This document shows, in pieces, positions 54,900 through 64,000 of a stretch of DNA of 64,000 nt (the stretch's first letter is position 1; the number at the start of each line of letters is the position of its first letter). The notes under the pieces were generated by a model. It saw only the letters and a list, made by a program, of their open reading frames with translations. It was not told where the DNA came from and searched no databases. Both the position numbers and the translations under genes were made by a program. Where the stretch lies: assembly GCA_947184155.2 (NCBI GenBank), contig CAMXCT020005135.1, positions 92,001 to 156,000 on the forward strand. The letters run 5' to 3'. Origin of the DNA: Cladocopium goreaui (lineage: Eukaryota; Sar; Dinophyceae; Suessiales; Symbiodiniaceae).

Positions 54900-55262
54900 C
54901 CCATGCGGAACCTCCTCTTCTGCTTCTTCAGCTGCTTCTCGCGCTTCTTCAACCTTTGGGGCAAGGTCTGGGGATAAAGGCAGCCTCTGACCCAGAATGG
55001 AAGTAGTTCCATCCAGTTGCAATCCCAATTCAGTCAAGTAAACTGATTTAAAACTTGATTTATACGCATTTAATCATATTTAATTTATACTATAATCAAA
55101 TGAGTTCTGCCACAAAGTTGCGGTTGGCTTATGTTGGCTTGCTGGTCCGGTATTCATTGTCCCTTCGACAGCGCCTGCCTCTTCTTGGATGATGGCTGCC
55201 TTATCTTCAGCCACGTCAGCTTCTGAGAAGCTTCCCAGACGTCTCAAACCTGGAACATCAGG
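54900..55262 (-). CDS. Acidic helical exons, unknown product
   Basis: On the minus strand, after the acceptor TTCCTGATGTTCCAG, the segment 55100-55256 reads LRRLGSFSEADVAEDKAAII then QEEAGAVEGTMNTGPAS. At 54903-54975 it reads PKVEEAREAAEEAEEE in one frame and LKKREKQLKKQKRRF in another. Both are charged and helical. The region may be part of one gene with LPGIDSFE at 54660. No domain is named. Confidence 0.4.
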
Positions 55263-55282
55263 AACTCGGAGATTCTGTTTGG

Positions 55283-55600
55283 ATGAAAATTGCTGAAAAG
55301 CCGGAAAAAGTTGGCATTATTCAGATTCCGAATTCTTCCCTCCACAACTCTGGTCCCCGGACTTGGCTTGCAGAGAACGTAATTAAGGAAACCGACATGA
55401 TGGTAAAACAGCATGGTTTCCTGCGAAAAGCTTGGCCTCGCGGCCTTGCGCCTCCACGTGGCACATCCGGCAGAAAGCAGGTGATGAATTTCCGGCGATG
55501 GCCTGCCAGACCTGACAGGTACGTTGGTAAATTCCCTAACTTGTGACAGCTGTGCAAAAATTGTGCATGATTGTGGCTCGTGTTTCACAGGAAACATCCT
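55283..55600. other. Region open on both strands
   Basis: The plus strand reads IIQIPNSSLHNSGPRTWLAE and on for 87 codons. The minus strand is open for 117 codons in one frame and 78 in another. Some coding is likely but strand and frame cannot be settled. Confidence 0.3.
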
Positions 55601-55889
55601 GTTTCAATTGTATCACCTGGGTTATTTCCTAGTAGAATACAACGGCACAAGCGCTTTTGACACCATCTCATGTTAGTTGGCTGAGGTTGGCTGCAAGAGA
55701 TTCTCGCGAGTGACTACAACAGACCCATACAGACCCTACTGTTACCATCTGTTTACCTCTAGATCATTACCACCTCCAATCATATTTTCGATATTATTTC
55801 CATATATTTCCATATGACATTCCATCTGATTTTCATTTAAAGCTAACAGCATGCTAACAGCTAACACATCTAACACGTGTTCTCCATGC

Positions 55890-56416
55890 ATGTCTCCTCA
55901 ACGATGTCCTGGCTGCGGGGCGGCGGTGCCCGAGTGCCCGGCCTTCGGGGAGATCCAGGAAATGACCACTCGCCTTCGGGAGCCATTGAACCCGATATGA
56001 AAAAGCAGTGGATGTCCATATGTTTCCTTTACCATCTGGCTATTTAACATAGCCATGGAAAATCACCATTTTTAATAGGTAAACCATCTATAAATGGGCC
56101 ATTTTCCATGGCTATGTTAAATAACCAGAGGGTAGAAATCAAGGATAAATCAAGCGATAATCAAGGCAAGTCTGATGATAGTAGATGTGTGTTCCCTTTT
56201 TTGATCAATATTGTATCAATTATTCTCTCCCACTCATTTTCTTTTTCCCGGCTGGTGGTTCCAAGCCCAAAACATGGCCAACATGTTGGCCAGTTGGCTT
56301 GGCACCTTGATCTGTCTGGCACCAAAGGCCTCTTGAAGGGCACTGGCCTTCCGGGGGGCGAAAGAGCCGAGAGTGATGATGTTTTGGGGCCCTGTGATGA
56401 AAACGATAGAAAATGA
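55890..56416 (+). CDS. Candidate coding region around introner copy 4
   Basis: One plus frame starts MSPQRCPGCGAAVPECPAFG then EIQEMTTRLREPLNPI and a stop (36 codons, zinc-ribbon-like CPGC). A second frame reads GLRGDPGNDHSPSGAIEPDM then KKQWMSICFLYHL and reaches the element in phase 0. It continues after the element as RVEIKDKSSDNQGKSDDSRC, open to 56416. If the second frame is right, the element is spliced with a GC donor. The two readings conflict before the element. Confidence 0.35.
56030..56134. mobile_element. Introner-like element, family A copy 4
   Basis: Ends TACCATCTGGCTATTTAACA and TGTTAAATAACCAGAGGGTA are inverted repeats. The internal blocks GAAAATCACCATTTTTAATA and GGGCCATTTTCCATGGCTAT match the other copies. 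On plus the potential intron (56039-56128) starts GC and ends AG; on minus it is GT-AG. Both are usable in dinoflagellates. Confidence 0.85.
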
Positions 56417-57126
56417 TGTTAACATGATGGAACTTAATTTTAAAATGATGTTAAAATGACAGAAACTACTGTAATGCAAATGATGGATATGGGTTTCCCT
56501 GTATATGTTTCCAGCTATGTTTGACACATAGAAACAGGAAAATCGTCACTCTCCACAACAGGAATTTGAATTCTTCCACCTTCAGCTGAACACTTGTCCC
56601 GCCTGAAGCGCATCAAGTGTCCGCGGCATGATGTCAAGGCTACGACATGGCGAACGACTCGGACGGCAGGTGCTGATGCTTCCGCAAGGAAAAGTGTAGT
56701 GCTACTATTTCAAGATATTTCAAGATCCCATGTTGCCAAAGTTTTCATCGGCTTTCCGTAAGAAATGCATGGCTCGGGCTAGGCCTACACCTAAGTTGGT
56801 CACCAGTTTGGCCCAAGCTGTACGCCATGGCGAAACATGGCGAAACTATGTGAAACTGATATTCTATCTCTGAGGCTATTGATCAAACAGGAAGCGGTTT
56901 GTAATGTGGAGGTGCCTATGAACATGAGGCTTGCTCTAATTAACTGCAACTCATGCATCTGTCCCATAGAAGATACAGAAGACCAATTGTGTAGCCTTCC
57001 CTTGAAGCCATAATTGGAAGTGATTCAAAAAGCACTTCCTTGCATTCGACGCTGCCACGAATTTCATTGGTTCATAGACTCATGACTGCTTGCAACTGAT
57101 TACATGCAAATCTCGTAGCATAACAA

Positions 57127-57580
57127 CTAAAATATCGCACAATTGCAATCTCTCAAAAAGGCTACTGTATGTAATTCCCACGACGACATGCTCCAACCTG
57201 GTATACTTAAACTCAACGCCCATCTATGTCCTGCAAGGCGGCAAGTTGAGCATAGACCCACATCATGGCAGTTGCTCGCCTTCGTTCGGAAACGGGAATG
57301 GGATGAGTACCATGGTGAATATCTCATCTGCTTAGCACTGCCCAAAAAAGGGTCAAGCTTCAGGAAATAAGCAACCAATTCGTGATAAGTTTTGGAGTCA
57401 TTGTTTCCCCTTGATATCAACTGGTTTAGTTTAGGCTTGGAAAAATCATAATCAGACGGGTCCTGCCCCAGGTGGCTCATCTTCTGTTCTGCCAGGTGGC
57501 TCATCTCTGCTTTCTGCTTCGTCTCGAAGCACTTCAAGAAATTCTAAAGCCTCGGTAGCGGGGATTCCAATGGGTCACAG
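57127..57580 (-). CDS. Candidate coding region with two plausible frames
   Basis: One minus frame (57537-57127, 136 codons) starts MKCFETKQKAEMSHLAEQKM and contains LISRGNNDSKTYHELVAYFL. Another begins after the acceptor CTACCGAGGCTTTAG at 57545, reads FLEVLRDEAESRDEPPGRTE then DEPPGAGPV, and stops. The second has an intact acceptor and a short tandem (DEPPG), typical of a C-terminal tail. I cannot decide between them. Confidence 0.4.
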
Positions 57581-58036
57581 TTAAAGACTTAAGGGACCAG
57601 CAGTTGCTTTTGTTTGCTGGAATTACTGGGAAAATCGGAAGATTCTCAATTTTGGGTACCCAATTTTGACTAGGATAAAACAACTGGGCGTGTGTCTTGA
57701 ATTTGGGAGAAAAAAACTGAATTAATTGTATAAGTAAACACAACCAGAAAAAAAAGGAGGTTTGGATAATGTTCGGATGATATTCGCCATGGGGTTCACC
57801 CACAAAAGAGGAGTGCAAGTTTCCATGGAGTCAACCCCCCAAGCAATTTCGGGACATCCGTTGAAATTATTGAATGGATCGTGACGTGAAACGTCAACTT
57901 GGTGCACATGTCTGGCTCAAGTTGAAATAAAATTGACCCCGTTTCCCTCCGTTTGAGGTTCCCTGATGACTGTTTACCCAAGCGATTCGAGAGCCTTCAG
58001 CCTGTCATATCGGGTATGGGTCAGTAGCTGCGTAGC

Positions 58037-58446
58037 TCAAAACTTGGATGGTTCCTTCTCAACATCACCAAAGTCCGCGGTTTGCAGGAATGATTTTGAC
58101 TTTTGGTTTGGTCCAAGAACGCCAATGATTTTGATGTGGAAATTTGGGGCGCCATGTTTGGACATACCGATGTGACATAACCGTCTTTTGACCCATACCA
58201 TCCTCCTTTCCTGTTTTCTACAGCGATGTTCCTCAAACCTGGGAGTTTGGCAGTCAGCATCTCGCTTCGAGCTCCAGTGCACCTGGCAAGCAGCAACAAA
58301 TGATTGAGGACCTGCCAAAGACTTACCCTTAAATGGTTGATTCGCAAAGGGAACTTCCAGGTTTCGGGCATTTGATACCGTAGGGGTTTGCACACACCCA
58401 CATCACCAAACCAGGAAGCAGAGTCTTGAGAACCAATCAGTCCCAA
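58037..58446 (-). CDS. Two phase-matched exons at the 3' end of a gene
   Basis: On the minus strand, exon 58327 to about 58420 reads VCKPLRYQMPETWKFPLRIN then HLR, ending phase 0 at AGG/GTAAGT. After a 44-nt intron with a strong acceptor (TTGTTGCTGCTTGCCAG), exon 58037-58282 is exactly 82 codons. It reads VHWSSKRDADCQTPRFEEHR, then MVWVKRRLCHIGMSKHGAPN, and ends GDVEKEPSKF and a stop. No domain is recognised. Overlapping unspliced frames of 141 and 118 codons also exist. Confidence 0.48.
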
Positions 58447-58469
58447 AAAGGAAAGGGCATTTGGACACT

Positions 58470-58920
58470 TGGACCAAGATGACCATTAAATCACTTATGA
58501 CCCCTGAGCAGACCACGGCACTGGCGCACGTTTTTTTGGGTAATCCTTTTGGTATATGATGGTACATAACATAAGGTGTTTAACCTCTCACCATATTTTG
58601 CCCCTTGTTTGATGGCAATAAAATGGCCCATAATTTCCTAAGACAAACCCCCCAAACCCATCTTGTTGGTCAAACACCAGTTTAACCCATGTTATCCCCT
58701 TCTATCTCCATCATGGTTGCTTGACATCCGCTTGAACAGATGGACAAACCCAATTACTTCATATCCCAACGGCAAAAACCCATTGCAACATCATCAACAT
58801 CCCCATTTTGGGCTGCAAGGGCAAACCCATCTTGATCCGTGTCCATATCCCCATATTTTCGACCCCCAAACCGAAATGGTTTCAGAATTTGTTCCCCGCC
58901 TGCCAGGTTGGGGTCTCTAG
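58470..58920. other. CAAACCCA-rich intergenic stretch
   Basis: The words ACAAACCC and AAACCCAT recur six times between 58640 and 58830. They resemble family B element ends, but no complete element is seen. The 85-codon plus frame here lacks exon features. Confidence 0.35.
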
Positions 58921-59330
58921 CTTCTAACACGACGCTCGGCCCTGCAAAATTGCCATAGGCTTCGGGTCGGGCAGAGGTTGCGAGCTCGCCATAGGGTTCT
59001 GGTCTTAGGGACGGGCCCAGAGAGCCATCGGGCGCAGACCCAAAGGACTGGCGAGCTCGCAAGCTCTCTGGGTCCTGCTGAGAGCTCGCAAACTCTCTTA
59101 GGCCTTAGGCCCTGCCGAACCCTATGGCTTGCAAGCTCTCCCCTATGGCTCGCAAGCTCTCTGCCTATGGGGAGCTCGCAAGCTCTCCTGCCGGATCCGA
59201 ACGCTGTAACGGATTGTAACGTACCCATGGCGAGCTTGCAGCCCTGCCTGACCCGAACCCTATGGCGAGCTCGCAAGCTCTCTGGGCCCTGCCCCAAACC
59301 CGAACCCTATGTCAAGATATATATGCCATG
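58920..59330. repeat. Irregular GAGCTCGCAAGCTCTC repeat
   Basis: The block CCCTATGGCGAGCTCGCAAG then CTCTCTGGGCCCTGCC recurs about eight times with variable spacing and deletions. GAGCTCGC and GCAAGCTC are near-palindromic. Plus and minus frames of 102-126 codons follow the repeat and are not called as genes. Confidence 0.85.
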
Positions 59331-60120
59331 GTGAGACCCTGAGAGATGCCAAGGCACATCCGAGCCAATTGGCTCGTGAGCTCGGGCCAGGCACGGCCAC
59401 TTTGGAACTGGCCTCGTTCTCGCTGGGTGCATTGTGGGATACCGGGGAGACCCAATCGATCCATAAGAGCCAATATTGGATTGATAAAAATCATCCAATA
59501 ATCAATCCAATATCAATTCATCCAATTTTGGATTGTAGATTATTGTAGATAATTTCGAGCCACTGCCAACTTGGGATTTGCAGTCAATTGAAAAGGAAAG
59601 GATCAGCACAAGTAGCGTAGTTTCTGCTCAAAAATGTTCAACCTGATAGTCGTTTGCTATTTTAGTTGATCACTCTATATATCGATCCCTATCTAATGCA
59701 TTGATGACCATTTTCCAATATGGGCAAGTCACACAAGTTTGGACCATATGAAGGAACTGTCAACTCGGAATGTTGGGAAGTTGTGCCAGGAACTAGGTAC
59801 GGCCGACAGCCAACAGCACGTCTTGCACCCAACAGCACGGGATATTATCCTTTCCGTCTTTGACTTTTATCATTTTTATCTACAAGCTACAATACCTGCT
59901 CAAAAGTGACCTACACAAGCCCTGAAAACAGAATATGATCAATATGACTCTATAGGATTCTATAAGTATCTCCAAAATCCAGCGACCCAGTTCAACCTTG
60001 GCGACCCAGCTCAAGGCTGCAGTGGCGACAGCATCTGCCGTAGATCGGCGCACCTGGTCACTGGATGTCAATGGGCCTGGTTGATGTTGATTTGAGCTGA
60101 ACTTAGTTTACATAGTTCAA
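59330..60120. other. No supported gene
   Basis: Short frames only. TCCAATATTGGATTGAT and CCAATCCAAT-like blocks at 59460-59535 form local inverted repeats. I see nothing else. Confidence 0.35.
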
Positions 60121-60121
60121 C

Positions 60122-60453
60122 ATGTCACAGACTTCACAATTAGTTTTTCCAGTCCAAATACATGAAAAAACATTCCTGGAAACGAAACTACTCCGATTCC
60201 AGTATTCGGACCGCAGGGCAGGGACTATCTTCTTAGAGGGTCAAATGTCCCCTTCAATTCCATGCCCTGCAAACAACACAAGCTTCCATGAAATTGGGGG
60301 GTCCCACGGCACTAGTCATCACCAAACTCCACAAATGCTGAAGGATATCATGTCATACTTTATTCACCTGGATTTTGACATTAGACTCTATATATATATA
60401 CATATATATATATACATATGTATACATATATATATATACATATATATATATAC

Positions 60454-60500
<47 letters not shown>

Positions 60501-60727
60501 CATGTATATATATATATATTATAGAGGTAGTTGCAAGCGAACATGAACAAGGAAGTTCCAGGATCCAGGCCATGGGCACAGCTGCAGCTGCAAGAGCCTG
60601 CAATAATGCCAAGAACTGCAGCAGCCTGGAAGGGGATTATCATATTTTGCCTTGCAATGGTAACAATGATTTGCAATGCTGTTTTAAGTTAAGTTATATA
60701 TATATATATTATTTTATAGTTATTTAA
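60122..60727 (+). CDS. Open frame of 201 codons interrupted by a TA microsatellite
   Basis: The first 85 residues look protein-like ([20 protein letters not shown] to [16 protein letters not shown]). The middle is translation of a (TATACA)n tract (YIYIHIYIY). The end reads [20 protein letters not shown]. If real, the microsatellite is either intronic or codes a Tyr/Ile run. The minus strand is also open over the same tract, so I keep the confidence low. Confidence 0.3.
60388..60520. repeat. TATACATATA microsatellite
   Basis: About 130 bases of alternating TA with regular CA interruptions (TATATACATA). It is self-complementary. Confidence 0.95.
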
Positions 60728-60888
60728 TAGTTATTTAATGTTATTTATACATGTCTTTTTTTACAAGGGGCTAACTGGGATCGCAATGGTGCTACTAACT
60801 GGTTTTTTTTGATTTCATGGAGTCGAGATTTGCACCAGTCCAGGGCGGCGTCCTATGGGTCAAGATTGGATCCCACATTGATATACTG

Positions 60889-60972
60889 TACCATCTGGTT
60901 ATTTGTGCCATATAGGTAAACCATCATAAATGGGCCATCTATACCATGGCTATGTTAAATAACCAAATGGTA
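60889..60972. mobile_element. Introner-like element, family A copy 5 (shorter)
   Basis: Ends TACCATCTGGTTATTTGTGC and TGTTAAATAACCAAATGGTA with internal GGTAAACCATCATAAATGGG and CCATGGCTATG match copy 4, with about 20 bases lost. The plus acceptor AG is mutated to AA. On minus, TTTG/GTTATT and AATAACCAG/ATGG remain. No convincing coding flanks were seen. Confidence 0.75.
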
Positions 60973-61091
60973 TATATATATACATATAATTGCCAGCACG
61001 CCTCCAATAAGGCGGGCCCGATCTCTTCCCGGAGCCACTGAGCTCCTAAGGTCATAGGCTGATCATTCCATTATCCAATGGATTGGTTTAA

Positions 61092-61156
61092 GGGAAAATC
61101 TACAGGAAACCATGGTTTTTACCATCAAATATAGGGGTTTCCTGTAAATTTTCCCA
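61092..61156. mobile_element. Small inverted-repeat element, family C
   Basis: GGGAAAATCTACAGGAAACC and GGTTTCCTGTAAATTTTCCC are 20-base inverted repeats around a 25-base centre. The flanks carry CAATGGATTGGTT on both sides (61076 and 61179). A related pair occurs at 63846-63928. No coding capacity. Confidence 0.55.
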
Positions 61157-61539
61157 TCATCCAATTCTATGAATTATCCAATGGATTGGTTCAAAGAATC
61201 TATAGGAAACCTGGGCTAGCATTGAAGTTGAAGCGAGCTTCATGATACGTGTGCACACTCTAGTCTCCAATGCTCGCAGCATTATTGGTGCATGCAACTG
61301 AATCAGATTTGAAGACTAATTATCAACTCAAACTTGAAACAAATCTAGAGCCCAGTCCTCTTTCCACGCTTGCACCTGGCATGGGAAATCTTGTTAGGTT
61401 TAGTTTGATATCTTAAATATCACAATAATCACCACCCCAAAGATTGGGTCAGTCCACGTTCCCATACCATCCGACAGAGCAAAACATATATTGCAGAGGG
61501 AACTTAGTACAAACATGTACAGACATTTATAGACTTCGT

Positions 61540-61809
61540 AGTATTGGAGGCCTGATGCCTCCCTACTCTACCGCAATGGAAATTCCCAAGGCTTCCCTGC
61601 CGTCCTGGTGGTGGAACCAGCTTGGAGCTCTTTCGGAAGACCTCCAATGGCTGGTAAGACAGTTGAACTCAGCCTATGCGGCCTCACTCGCTGGGATCTC
61701 AGCTTGCAAGTCCTCCATCCATATCCAAAAGCATGATGCCTCGACGAACATTTTGAACAATTTCATGCCAGCTGGCGGGTGTGCCTCTCCCAAAAGAACG
61801 GCTGCGTAA
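61540..61809. CDS. Candidate exon, strand uncertain
   Basis: Plus: MEIPKASLPSWWWNQLGALS then EDLQWL before GTAAGACAG, open on to 61809. Minus: after ACTGTCTTACCAG the frame reads PLEVFRKSSKLVPPPGRQGS then LGNFHCG at a GTAGAG donor. Both have a usable splice signal. I cannot choose between them. Confidence 0.3.
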
Positions 61810-61819
61810 CTTCGGACCT

Positions 61820-62940
61820 GCAATCAAGGTCAAGGAAGGGATATGTGTATATAATCATCTTGAAATACTGCATCGGAAGCACTACGTAAGAACACGATGG
61901 TACACCTGCAATCGTCTGTATCAGATGGATCCGGCTGGGTATGGCTGAAAAGCAAAGAAAAAGAAATGGATGGTGCTCATTATTCAACAAAAATATGAAC
62001 CCCAAACAATGTCTAATCCATCTTCAGTCTTTACAATGATAATTAGACAAAGTTGGGTAACCCAATGGTTTCAATCAACAATCAACAAGTATAATTAATC
62101 CAGTGTTAATCCATGGATAATCCATTGATTAACATCCACGAAAAAAAATATTATCAATCCATTCTTAGATGATGTTAGATTCTAAGCCATTTCATACTCC
62201 ACTGATTGACATCCATGCTTTCCATTGTGGATTTATCATGATTAATCCATTTAAGACAATCCATGGATTAACATCAATGAAACAAATACCAATTAAGAAT
62301 TACTAATAATCAGTTAATCCATTTTTAGATGATGTTAGATGAATCCATTTCAGACAATCCATGGGTATGGGTCAAAATTAGGTACCCCAATAATTGGATG
62401 GTTAATACTAAACTAGACATTCACATCTGCGGTCCCCTAGGTCTTCCATTTTGACCCACATCCCCATTGATTCACCAACAAATGGATGGTGAATCGCCTC
62501 CATTTCTCTCTCGTCTCCGGTGATCCGTAAGGCCAAGGCCAGAGCCAGGCCGCCTGCGGATCTCCGTGCGAGGTGAAGTTGACATGGGAAGAGAATGGAA
62601 AACGTTGAGGTGATCATAGAATATGAATATGTATATGAGGGATAACCAGATAACATCAGATAACCAGATTCAGATGAGATGATCATAAGATACGGAAAAT
62701 TCCAGATCATTCCAACTTCAATGGTCCATTTGCAGATGAGAATGGTAGCTGGAGGGAGCAAAATCTATGGATGGGACCAGATTGGAATTTGAAACTCTGC
62801 AAAATCCTTGAGGGAAAGATGGATCTCTGCCAACAGGCGCACCAAAAGAGCAAACAGAGCTGGATCTCTCCTACTGTTTCACGAACTGCTTCACATTTGA
62901 CAGACTGAAACATGTCCGAAATGCCAAGTTAGGCTCATCC
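61820..62940. other. No supported gene; local inverted repeats
   Basis: Words such as AATCCATGGATTAACATC and their complements recur from 62100 to 62370. The block TTAGATGATGTTAGAT occurs twice. The minus frame 62408-62761 has no exon signature. Confidence 0.35.
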
Positions 62941-62947
62941 TGCTCAA

Positions 62948-63255
62948 TATATATATATATATCAATATCTCAATATATGTATATATATATATATTGATTG
63001 TATATATATATTGTATGTATATATATTATATTATATTATATTATATTATATTGTATTATATTATATTATATTATATTATATTAATTTATATTAATTTATA
63101 TTAATTTATATTATATTATATTATATTATATTAATTTATATTATATTATATTATATTGTATATTGTATATTAATTTATATTATATTATATTATATTACAT
63201 TATATTATATTATATTATATTATATTATATATATCATAATATATATATATCAATA
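62948..63255. repeat. TTATA satellite
   Basis: About 300 bases of TATAT, then TTATA pentamers with interspersed TTAATTTATA units. It is almost pure A and T. Confidence 0.95.
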
Positions 63256-63379
63256 TGAAGTACTAATTTCTATACCAGCTTCAAAACTTCAAACCCCAGC
63301 AACTCTCAAAGGTGCCTGGATCGTCCCGTTGAAGTCGCTCCAGTGCCTGCGTGCAGGCGTCACTGGATATCTTGCTGAG

Positions 63380-63448
63380 ATGTTTAATGATGTTTAATGA
63401 TGTTTAATGATGTTTAATGATGTTTAATGATGTTTAATGATGTTTATA
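63380..63448. repeat. TGTTTAATGA 10-bp tandem repeat, 7 copies
   Basis: Seven near-identical copies of GATGTTTAAT in tandem, followed by AT-rich TATTAATGGTTATA blocks to 63515. Confidence 0.9.
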
Positions 63449-63845
63449 TTAATAGTTATATTAATTAATGGTTATCTTAATGGATGTATTAATGGTTGTA
63501 TTAATATTTATCTAATCTAATCCCCCAAAATGAATCACAATGGGACAATATGGGACATTCATCCCTTGATCCCTGCCAAGATCCACTGAAAATGCAAACA
63601 ACATCAAAGAACATGAAAGCACCTTGTTAACTAGGAATATTAACCATTAATATAACCATTAATATAGCCATTGATATAACCATTAATCCATTAATATAAC
63701 CATGGAAACTAGGAATTGTCATCCCTTCTGCTGAATCTTGGCATCCCAAGGACGCAGGCACGGCAGCCCTTTCACCAGCTCAGAGAGCCAAAGCGCGTCC
63801 CTGGAGCTATGCCAGCTATGCAACTTTCCAGCGCCTGAAGGAATA

Positions 63846-63928
63846 GAGAATCCACAGGAAACCATACAGTGTTTGCCATGAAAATAAGCAACCAATGTCG
63901 AGGTTTCCCAGGTTTCCTGTAGATTTTC
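63846..63928. mobile_element. Small inverted-repeat element, family C, second copy
   Basis: GAGAATCCACAGGAAACC and GGTTTCCTGTAGATTTTC are inverted repeats about 83 bases apart, related to those at 61092-61156. The flanks GCGCCTGAAGGAAT and TCTTCCAATTTGCC show no clear target duplication. Confidence 0.45.
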
Positions 63929-64000
63929 GAATCTTCCAATTTGCCGATGCAGGGAAGAACACGTTCACTTCTTGCATCATCAATTTCAAGTTACGAAGAA

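Noticed and set aside
55244..55597. 117-codon minus ORF as a gene
   Set aside because: Both strands and several frames are open here; no splice site or motif favours it.

Overview
The window looks like nuclear DNA of a eukaryote, most likely a dinoflagellate of the Symbiodinium/Suessiales type. This is inferred from several signs. Genes are broken into many small exons. Donors are GT and sometimes GC, and acceptors are usually AG followed by G. A copy of a protein family that I remember as highly multiplied in dinoflagellates lies at 37.4-39.0 kb. Long runs of candidate genes share one strand, and minisatellites and inverted-repeat elements are abundant. No bacterial operon, rRNA gene, complete tRNA, CRISPR array or telomere was found.

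Layout. 0-8 kb: scattered candidate exons, a coiled-coil-like exon cluster on the minus strand (5.1-6.4 kb) and two inverted-repeat elements. 8.3-10.4 kb: tetra/pentanucleotide tracts and a 1.3 kb array of a 10-bp unit. 12.9-15.8 kb: minisatellites, a 64-bp G-rich tandem repeat and a GAT tract. 17.2-35.5 kb: almost every convincing coding segment is on the minus strand, as in a unidirectional gene array. It holds a protein kinase (17.7-19.2 kb), several multi-exon genes of unknown function, and the best gene of the window, a PARP-type zinc finger plus RING protein (33.2-34.7 kb). 36-39 kb, plus strand: a frameshifted copy of the dinoflagellate family. 39.2-41.3 kb: an inverted-unit satellite able to fold into long hairpins. 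43.9-48.3 kb: a minus-strand gene divergent from plus-strand exons, ending in a three-exon gene of 176 codons. 48.6-50.6 kb: an array of an 11-bp unit. 50.6-64 kb: mixed-strand candidate exons, inverted-repeat elements and AT-rich satellites.

Most interesting signal: five dispersed copies of an approximately 84-112 bp element with terminal inverted repeats TACCCTCTGGTAA (1.2, 35.3, 47.8, 56.0 and 60.9 kb). The inverted repeats themselves hold a splice donor (CTG/GT) and acceptor (CCAG/AGGG), so the element can be removed as an intron in either orientation. Four copies lie between open reading frames that join in phase when the element is spliced out. It therefore looks like an introner (a transposon that makes introns). 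A second family (TIR GGTTTGTCTGA) has the same design.

Limits: only the RING gene is a long single-exon ORF with clear domains. Most other genes are exon chains built by eye from splice sites and phase. Several segments are open in more than one frame, and no transcript data or searches were available.
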